The notes under the pieces were generated by a model. It made no database searches, had not been told where the DNA came from, and saw only the letters and a program-made list of their open reading frames with translations. Shown piece by piece: positions 55,916 to 64,000 of a stretch of DNA of 64,000 bases. A program made the translations under genes and the position numbers. This DNA comes from Aphrophora alni (taxonomy: Eukaryota; Arthropoda; Insecta; Hemiptera; Aphrophoridae): the NCBI GenBank assembly GCA_963513935.1, contig OY740774.1, forward strand, positions 27,671,949-27,735,948, written 5' to 3'. The first letter of the stretch is position 1. Each line of letters opens with the position of its first letter.

Positions 55916-58617
55916 CATTCTAGTTTTGTAATAATTCAAATGTTTTTCATAAAAATATACAACATTTATGGTTTGTTTACTGTAATGAGTTAACTATTAG
56001 AAGTTTTTTTTTAAATAAAACAAATAAAACAGTAGAATGTTAAACTGCATATTACCATAATTCCAACTGAAAATTTCACTGCTGTGTGGTGAAATAAACG
56101 TAATATTGAAGTATTTTATTGTGGTCATGCAACACTATTTAAAGAAAGAAATTAAACTTGTAGGGCTATTAACCACAATCTTCTACACATCACATAATGT
56201 ATGTGTTTCCAATAGGTTGCACAATTTACTGGTTACTGGAAAACGACTACAAAATAAAACTTTGCAACCTTTGTTGATATTTTTCGCCACTTAAATTGCC
56301 AAAATGCAAGTATGTAAAGAAAGCACTCAAATGTGCTGATGTCAAGTGTTGGACTTAACGGATTTTTGAAAAAATACTTAAATTATTGAAATCATAGGGG
56401 GAAAAAGATCACAAAATGTTTCTTCTCACTTTAGAGGTAAATCCACAAGGCGATTATAACATCTGGACTAATTTTAGATCACCTAATGACTCTTGAGATC
56501 AACATGACAAAATATTTTCCCTCCATGACTCTTGAAAAGTATAATTGGGTGCTCAATCCTTATACTATAGGAAGAAACCACCACCAAGCTTTCTATGGAC
56601 CGAACACTTCAACAACTTGGAAACACCCGTATTTAATAACAATTAAACAAAAAAATCAATAAATAATAATCAAAAATAATAATTATGGGAAGAAATTCAA
56701 ACAAAAGAAGTTGTAATAAAATTTATACGTAAAATAAACTTAGCGAGAATACAGTCGACTAGCGGATGTACAAACGGATGTGTTAGATTGAATTTCATAA
56801 AACAAGACACCTACAGTTGAACAGTTTCCCAAGGAAGCTATATTGATGACAACCAGAATGTCTGCAAGATTGTGCAAAATACAAAAACCAATCAGAACCA
56901 TTTAAAATTCAAATAAATCTAAATGATCCAATCAGAAGAAAGGAGAGAAAAGAAGTGGGAAACGTTTCTCTAAAAAACGAGGTCTGTCTATCGCCATCTC
57001 TCTAAAGAATAACACCTAAAATATGTCATCAAAAGGTCGCCAAAGTTATTAAATAATTTATTCGAAATTAAAAATATATAACAAAACTAATCATTCTATC
57101 ATATTAAAAGTAAATAAGTCTTTCATTGTGTAAGTAAAAGTCACTCTTTAAAATAAAACTCAACATCAAAGTGAAAACGGGAGTGTCCGCGTAAAGCGTA
57201 AAAGTGTAGTGTAGTGTCAAAAAAGGGTTCAAATATATAAAAGTGTAGTGTAATAAAAGGGTTCAAATATATAAAAAAAGGGTGCAGTGTCTAAAGAAAG
57301 GAGAGAGAGTATTATGTAAGTAAAATGTAATATTTGTAATATGTATTTGTAAGACAGATCTCGTGATTAAATTGTAATTAAATCAAATACCAGATTTCAT
57401 AAACAATAAATGTGAGATTAGTAAATTAAAATTTTAAAAGGTTTTGTGTCATAAGAATGAGCTGCCAGCATTAAGCAAAAAGCAATTGGGAGCATAACCT
57501 TTGTTTGATTAATAGCTATTGAAGAATAAATTAAAGGATAAGATGTTGAGGGATGTATTTTATTTAAATAGTGTAAAATAGATAAATAAGATTAGTAACT
57601 AACATTTATTGTTGTATAACGAAAGAATTTTAAAGTATAGTTGAGAGTTAAATTAATGATAGGAGCTTAGTTGAGGGTTTACGTTTTGTAATTTAATTTT
57701 AGGGTAGATGTTGAATGTGTTCATTGCATTGTAGAAGAAGTATTATAAAACAAAATTTAAATGATTTATCAATTTATCAATATACTTAAATATTTCACAT
57801 AGCATGTCTCTGTAATTATTGAAAACCTAGTAGTTCTTTTGGAGTGCCTCACAAGCTAAGCAAAATTTTGACTCGTTTCAAGAGTCTGGTGGAGCCCCCA
57901 AGGATAAAGGTAAAGTCTAAATATAAGTTTAAATTCTAAAGGCTTACATAATTAAAAATAAGCCAAAATCTTACAAAGGTGTAAACACCCAAAAACCTAA
58001 ATGTAAAAAAAGGCCTTACAGGCTGTTAGTGAAAGAAAGAGTACACAATGGAAGAATTAATTACCATGTTACATTTATCAACCACCTACTTGTAAGAACT
58101 GGGATTGTAATAAACATAAACAACAAGAAGTGAGAGAGAATGTTTTCAATTAAATAAGAAAAGCAGGTGTGTTTGTATTCAATTGCACCATGATTTGAAC
58201 TTTTGTAGAAGAAGCGAGGAGTTCAAGTTTCTTATTGAAATTTCAAATTAAAATGTTTTCCTGCAAGACGTAAGTTTAAAGTTCTTGAATATTAATTCAT
58301 TGTTATTTTTGTAACAATAATATTTTATCAGTAAGTAAAATTATTTTATTTACTTTTATCACCACATTTAATACACAAAGTTTTGAAAGTGTCATGGTAC
58401 ACCTAACCAATCTAGCAGCACATCCATTTAGAACTACTGGTGGTGATGGCAGCTGGCATATCCCAAAAATACATGGATAAAAAGTTAATTTTTTTACATC
58501 TTTAGAATGGTTTCTGCTAAAAATGTCTGTTGAATGTATTACATTTCGACATCGTGAATTAAATAAAAATTATTTCAACATTATTTTATAAAAAATAATT
58601 TTAGTTTTTCAGAAATA
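55916..58617. other. unrecognised DNA, short tandem repeat
   Basis: At 57205-57275 a unit of about 35 bp (GTGTAGTGTAATAAAAGGG, TTCAAATATATAAAA) is repeated about two and a half times. At 56570-57010 and 57820-57910 there are G+C-richer pieces that could be parts of an old LTR element, but no gag or pol remains are visible. No gene was seen. Confidence 0.4.
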
Positions 58618-58738
58618 ACAAATAAAACACAATTTTTCTTTTGTAAAATTCTATAATTTATTTGGTTGGCTATAATTTATCTAGCCGACCAAATAAATTA
58701 TAGAATTTTTCAAATAAAAAATCGTGTTTTATTTGTTA
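58618..58738. repeat. 121-bp snapback hairpin
   Basis: AAATTCTATAATTTATTTGG at 58646 is followed within a few bases by its exact inverse to about 58710, and the outer arms AACAAATAAAACAC match in inverse. It is a near-perfect stem with a short loop, probably a tiny MITE. Confidence 0.7.
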
Positions 58739-59511
58739 AAATGGATTTCTATCAAGTACCGTCGGTCATCAGTGTAAACAATATTTTCAGAAATACCTTT
58801 AATCGCATCGAAACCTGTAATAAACCAAAATGTAAATATTTTGTATGATCTTTGAAAAGTTTCCTGAAACATATTTCCATAGAATTCATAATTAACAAGG
58901 TAATTGGTAAAAACCAACTATGTAGCCTAACTATTTTGCTTACTAATCATAAAAAACTACTTTTCAGAGAACTTTGGACTCATTGATTTCTTATAAAGGA
59001 AATATTTTAAACAACTTCCCATAGTTTTTATTTACACTTACATTTTCCCTTTTTAAGAGAAATATAGAGCTACTTAAATTACCAAAGTTTAGTAACTTTA
59101 TCTACATAGATTAAATCTTAAACATTTTAAAAATCATTTAGCATTAACAAAATAAAGGTTTACTGTAAGGTATTAACTTGTTCTATAACAAAATGTCTTT
59201 AATTTCTTGATTAATGTTAGGCCTAATAACTAAAAATACACATCTAATTTGGTCACTTGCAAACCAAAGAATAAGAAACAACACAAAACTGGATAAATGT
59301 TAAATTCTACTTGGGCACTGCTGAACTATAATAGTTCCTATAGTTTGTCGGTTGATGGCGCCTTTAGTCTATTAGGATTTTTCCACAGCACCCAGTGTCA
59401 GAACATTTGACTACCTAGTTATAGTGCGCTATTAATGCAGTTAGATTGGTTAAGATTTAAAAAATAACAAAACTTTTATTTCAAATGAATAAACAATTTG
59501 CATATACATAT
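58739..59511. other. unrecognised AT-rich DNA
   Basis: Nothing that I can support is seen here. Confidence 0.5.
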
Positions 59512-60218
59512 ACTTCAAAATCAATTTTTAAAGGTTTTATTCGTCAAATAAATGTTGGAAAAATATTTTACTATCGAAAAAAAGTGTCGGAAAGATGATT
59601 AATTAATATAATTACACAAGAAAATCTTAATCAGAGTCAAATTCTGCTGCAAATTCAGTAGAAGAGGAATTTATTGAATTTAAATGTATTTCACTCTGAG
59701 TTTCCAAGGAGATTAAAAATACAAGTTTTCTTGTACTTTTAAAAGGACATCAGGCCGATAAAACTAAAGACAAATAATTATTCTGGGTTTCTATGATTTG
59801 TGTTGATTTGTACTTTTAAAAGTACATCAGGCTATTAGGCCTATAAACTAGTTCACCTCAGGGTCTTAGGAGGTTAAGGTGGCGCCGTATTTTCCTCATT
59901 TTATTTTTTCTACTACATACCTTACTTCATAAGAATAAATAATGTTTTCTTTGCTGTAAATATGAAGGGCTGTATTATTATATGTCACGAAAGGTTTGGC
60001 CAGGTTGCTATATATATAAAACCACCTGGCCAAACCTTCCGTACGTTTATTCAAGTGAATGTCATGAGTATGAAAGATAACACAGAGTTAATTTTTTCAC
60101 GAAAAAACAACTTGTGTAATTATATTATGTAATCATCTTTCCGACACTTTTTTTCAATAATAAAATATTTTTCCAACATTTATTTGACGAATAAAACCCA
60201 TAAAAATTGATTTTGAAG
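59512..60218. mobile_element. 707-bp foldback MITE
   Basis: The ends 59512-59620 and 60111-60218 are inverted copies of about 108 bp with the shared block GTGTCGGAAAGATGATTA. Inside there is a second palindrome at 59993-60040 (GGTTTGGCCAGGTTGC against its inverse) and a 23-bp direct repeat with GTACTTTTAAAA (59735, 59812). There is no coding capacity. Confidence 0.7.
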
Positions 60219-60785
60219 TGAGGCTACTCTGCTATATAATTACCACCCTAAATATTAAGATAAGCACAATTATTGATCTCACCAAACCTACGACATATCT
60301 AGACACATGGCCAAACCTGTTGTTTTATATAGGCCTACATAGTCTCCAGTTGAAATCTGCCATTTGTAAAAGTATTTGTGATAGTAATAATGTAATCTGT
60401 ATGCGTCAAACCATACGCGATTCCTATTTCATATTACAAATGTGAAGAATTGCTATTATGTCTAACCTATAAATAGTAAAATTTCGTAGTTTTCAAATTG
60501 TGATTTTTTCGGTTGAAAAGTGAATTCCGCATTGAAGAAATAAATTATTCGTAAGAATAAAGGTATGTAGTAAAGGATTAAAATAATAATAATAATGAAA
60601 ATTAACTAACTGCTTATCTATGTAAATTACCCGCCCAGTTGTTATTGCCTCGATATAATTGTGTTGTCTGTAGGCCTAATATCTTGGGGTCTTTCATTAT
60701 TTGACTTCAAGAGCAGTTGCCAATTAAACTGAGTAGGAACAATATTTTTTTCCATCTAACCAAATAGGTCTATGCCCTATTTTAA
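60219..60785. other. unrecognised DNA
   Basis: It contains two TAGGCCTA octamers and an open frame at 60218-60445 with no known similarity. Nothing else is supported. Confidence 0.4.
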
Positions 60786-61834
60786 CCCTTTAATTAAGGA
60801 GTACCACCATTCTGGAACGGCGGCAACTTCTATACCGAAATGAGTAATGAAAAATTCAAAAAAAACGCCATAAGGAGTAAGAAAAAAAAATTGCAAAAAC
60901 TGTTGAAACTGGGTTTGTTATTAATTATTTACCATAAAATGAAAAAATAATTTTATTAAATGTTACAAATTTAAAAAAATTTTACAAGTAGGTCTAAAAA
61001 ATATTTTTGTATGGTACTCTTCAAAACAGGGATAGGTGCAAAGTCCTACATTGCAATTTGAACATTCAAATGTACTGTCTTTCCTCTTTTTTATTCCATT
61101 TTAAGTGTTTGCACACACAAAACATCTTCTTTGGACCTTCCGCTTCTGTCCTTCTGACGTTGGAGTAGGCAGAGGGAAGTGACATGCAGTGAGACATAGA
61201 GGAACCGCTACAGGCCGAGGCACAATGGCAGTTTCTCTAGGCGCACTGTATTTCAAAAATTTGTCTGATTAGATTCATTCTAAAATCAAGAAGTGGAACT
61301 TTTTTCTGATGGTGGATTTGAAACATATGAAATGAATTCAAAACAACAATGTCCAAAACTGTGGAAAAACAACTTACGGTACTATTTCTTTGATTTTCTT
61401 GCAGAGTTATTGAAAGAAATTATCATATCTACCTTATCTACTCCACCCATTTTCTTGTTATACTCTACTACACTTATAGGTTTCTGTACAACATCCCTGT
61501 CCCTTGTTACATTGACCATTTCATGTTTGTGCACCCTTGATAACAGTCACACAACGCTATAGTACAAGTGTTATCCTGTTCAGTAGCAGGTCTTTTTAGT
61601 ACATGTATTATATCACAACTCGTTTTTCACCACACAAACAATATTACTAAGCCATATAAGTTATAACATATTTTTGTACACTTTTTTGTTGATATATAAA
61701 ACATAGAAATTAATAAAAATGAATTCATTTGTAAAACATTCCAGAATGACAGTACTCCTTTGAGCACTTTTTATTGGTGCCGTTCCGGAACGCCATTAGT
61801 CTTTTCACGATAATTTGCCTTACTCCTTAAAGGG
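60786..61834 (-). mobile_element. piggyBac deletion derivative
   Basis: A 1049-bp element flanked by TTAA (60782-60785 and 61835-61838). Its inverted ends are CCCTTTAATTAAGGAGTA and CCCTTTAAGGAGTAAGG. Subterminal blocks TTCTGGAACGGCGG and GCGTTCCGGAACGGC lie just inside. It encodes only the C-terminal tail of a transposase (minus strand). It is a different piggyBac lineage from 38437-40937. Confidence 0.87.
60995..61185 (-). pseudogene. piggyBac transposase C-terminal Cys-rich remnant
   Basis: The minus-strand frame reads RHFP-like HFPLPTPTSEG, QKRKVQRRCFVCANT, a stop, then KKRKDSTFECSNCNVGLCTY and PCFEEYH. This CxxC..CxxC..C..C..H pattern is the zinc-binding tail of piggyBac transposases. 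The catalytic domain is missing, with one internal stop. Confidence 0.85.
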
Positions 61835-61838
61835 TTAA

Positions 61839-62138
61839 GTTGAATCTAGTATCTTAGGCCTGATAATCCCAAGGAGTAATTTCGGTAAATATCAGTTGTA
61901 GGTCATCCTTCGATTTTTCTATAAAACATCGTATAATGGTACAAATTAATAGAAGCAAGTCTAATAAACAAATAGGGAATACATATAACCTCTTCCAAAT
62001 TAAAAATTGGGCTGAAAAAAATGTAAGAAACCATAGAAATACTGGTAGTTGTAAAATATATAAATTTGTAAAATTAGGCCATTATCAAATAATTAATAAT
62101 CAGAAAGTTAGACATTTTGAATTTTAATTGTAGCCAAG
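61839..62138. other. unrecognised DNA
   Basis: A 63-residue Lys/Asn-rich frame (61936-62127) has no known similarity and is probably chance. Confidence 0.4.
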
Positions 62139-62811
62139 CCAGAGTATAGATTACGTGGTAAAATTTTGACCTATATTAAAAAAAGATTATGTAAAGTAAA
62201 AATTCGATATAAAGTGTTTATTTGAATAATTAAAATTGTTAGAAATCATTTTTGGAATTAAAATATAGCTAAAAAGTTAAAACACTTAAAATAATTTCAC
62301 GACACAACGAACTCGTTGCCTTGACAACGGATTCACCGGCCAATGAGAATGGACAACTCAAATCAGTGCAGTTGTAGCCGGCAAGCTTGAAGAGAGCAGA
62401 GCGTCCTTTTTTTTGATTTTTGAAGAGTGCTGAGAGTAACGCCGAAAGAGCAAGATGTGTTTTATTGTGTGTGCGAGGAAGAATGAATTTCGCGGTCATA
62501 CCGACAGAAGTTGAACGTAACAAGTACTAGTAAGGAAACACAAGTGAACAATTTGACTAAATTATTTTCATAACAAATTAAAATTTATATTACATGTACT
62601 TTTCTTTTGTATAAACAAATTTGCGTATAAAACAGGATTTCTTGGCCAGCACGAGCTCCCCTTCCCCGAGATAGTGCAATTTTGAAATAAAGAAACTTTT
62701 TGACATATAAATCATTTTAAATTTGTATCATTAATCAATATAAAAGACAATCTAATTTGATATTTAACTTAGTTAACCTAAAACTACTTACATAGCAAAA
62801 AGTTTTGTTAT
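62139..62811 (+). repeat. probable 5' LTR of the right-edge Gypsy element
   Basis: The end (about 62811) is set by a primer site starting TGGCGCAACAACGTG at 62815. The start is a guess from TGTAGCC. The block GGCCAGCACGAGCTCCCCTT followed by CCCGAGATA and AATAAAG lies 150 bp before the primer site, as in the LTR at 43770. The part at 62280-62520 is G+C-richer and could hold the promoter. Confidence 0.45.
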
Positions 62812-62814
62812 AAA

Positions 62815-62833
62815 TTGGCGCAACAACGTGATG
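62815..62833 (+). other. primer binding site of right-edge Gypsy element
   Basis: TGGCGCAACAACGTGATGG, similar in layout to TGGCATCCACAACGTGG at 44357. The priming tRNA is not identified. Confidence 0.5.
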
Positions 62834-63112
62834 GCAAAGAAATTTCTAGAAATAACCTATACCCTGGCTTAACTAACAAACATTTATTTTAAATATTATC
62901 ATTAAACATTTAAATATTATCATTAAGAATGTGTTGTAGATGTAGATAGCCTATAGGCCTAGTGAATAAGGTACCATTTATATGTAATTCCACGTTAACC
63001 TATATGTTCGCGGCACAATTATACGTAGCCTAATTGTAAGTTCTAACCCTAAATCGTCAGACAAAATTTTTCAAGTTATCTTTAAATTTAATTTAAAAAA
63101 TAAATAAATAAA

Positions 63113-64000
63113 ATGGAGGAACAACAGGACAGAAATACTGGCTATAACCTTAGAAGAACCACATCCCAAACCGAAAAGGCTAAGGAAGCTAAATTAAAAC
63201 CGTTACGTCCGTCTACGTCTGCTGAATCGGAAACTAACCTAAAGGAAAACGTAAGCGCAAATGTTGAAGAAACGGATAATGAACCAGTCAACCCATCGGG
63301 CGATCTACTTGAGCAAATTACGTTATTAATAAATAATTTACAGATAAATATTGACAATAAATTTAAACAAAATGGATGACAAATTTAAACAAAACGAAAT
63401 AAATATCGAAAACAAAATACAATTAAACTTAAACCAAATCAAAGGCGAAATAAAAAATATTACAGAATGTTTAAATACCAAAATTCAGGTTATTGAGTCG
63501 CAATTTAACGAGAAATTTGCGGAAGTCGAGACAACCGTCCATCAAACGAATATAAGATTACACGACTTGGAAGGCAAGTTGGATAAGGCGGTTAACGAGG
63601 AAATTTTCCGAGAAAAATTAAAGGGACAAGAAGTCCAAATCGAAAGTAAATTAATGGAAAACAAACGGATTATTTTACAGGAAGTCGAAGAAACCATCGC
63701 CAAGTTACCGAGGTTAAGTAACAACACTTACCCGCCGAATATACACGTCACCTGCGGAGGAAATGCGAACGATGGTAATAACATATTAAACCAGACCCTA
63801 CCGAAATTTAACGGAAGACAGACTCACCCCAACGAATATATACAAAGACTCAAACGTTATTATGAGCGATTGTCGGCTAGAAAAATCAACCAAACAGGTG
63901 AAGAACAAGATTGTCTTTTCGACGTAATCGAGGCAAGTCTTGAAGGAAGCGCTGCACGATGGTGGCAATTGGTTAAAGGAGAAGTGCGAAGTTTCGATCA
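63113..64000 (+). CDS. gag: Gypsy Gag, partial, continues past right edge
   Basis: It starts with MEEQQDRNTGYNLRRT at 63113. This frame stops at 63379, and the protein continues in the next frame from about 63372 (MDDKFKQNE). The break falls in a repeated IDNKFKQN/MDDKFKQN unit. A long coiled-coil follows (about 63390-63700), and then the Gag core TLPKFNGRQTHPNEYIQRLK and EASLEGSAARWWQLVKGE, open to the window end. It is a relative of the gag in 44515-45721 but more complete. Confidence 0.85.

Noticed and set aside
61293..61562. 89-aa plus-strand frame in the piggyBac derivative
   Set aside because: It is antisense to the recognised transposase tail direction and has no family similarity.
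1..64000. CRISPR arrays, bacterial operons, rRNA or tRNA genes
   Set aside because: No regularly spaced repeats with unique spacers, no dense bacterial coding and no rRNA or tRNA consensus was seen.

Overview
The window is AT-rich eukaryotic nuclear DNA and almost certainly comes from an arthropod, most likely an insect. The evidence is an intron-rich animal gene with very large introns, an insect-style set of transposons (piggyBac, Tc1/mariner, Merlin, Tigger, Ty3/Gypsy), many foldback MITEs and (AT)n microsatellites. Nothing bacterial, no CRISPR array, no rRNA and no tRNA gene was seen. I cannot name the species.

The one host gene I recognise is THOC2 (THO complex subunit 2, mRNA export) on the minus strand. 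I assembled eight coding exons from 46747 down to 4736. Every splice junction has GT..AG and a matching reading phase, giving 325 codons of the N-terminal part of the protein. The rest of the gene lies off the left edge. A CpG-richer block with CACGTG and two CCAAT motifs sits just upstream of the proposed start codon. Almost everything between 1 and 46700 is therefore THOC2 intron.

The introns are filled with transposons. Intron 8 (left edge) and intron 7 hold copies of a TTAA-flanked piggyBac-type non-autonomous family, a dense cluster of palindromes and a 469-bp MITE. Intron 6 holds a 1.25-kb foldback. Intron 5 holds a 409-bp foldback. Intron 4 holds a dead Tigger transposase. Intron 3 holds a young 7.9-kb Ty3/Gypsy element (LTRs almost identical, TSD CATC, tRNA-Gly-like primer site) inserted in an old mariner. 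It also holds a Tc1/mariner-superfamily element with perfect ends but an in-frame loss of its catalytic centre, and a 1735-bp piggyBac-type MITE. Intron 2 holds two head-to-head mariner fossils and a full-length, apparently intact 2501-bp piggyBac-like element with a 602-aa transposase. Intron 1 holds a 2.6-kb LTR element that carries only a gag region between nearly identical LTRs.

The right part (46.9-64 kb) shows no convincing host gene. It contains a second copy of the 5-bp-TSD MITE, a decayed IS630/Tc1-like transposase, an old Gypsy LTR end, a 708-bp Merlin derivative, several foldbacks and a 1049-bp piggyBac deletion derivative. The LTR and gag start of another Gypsy element run off the right edge.

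No new multi-gene system was found. The most notable signals are the gag-only LTR element, the in-frame catalytic deletion in the mariner-type element, the nested palindromes, a five-copy unclassified repeat unit, two hammerhead-like RNA motifs, and strong over-representation of the octamer TAGGCCTA.
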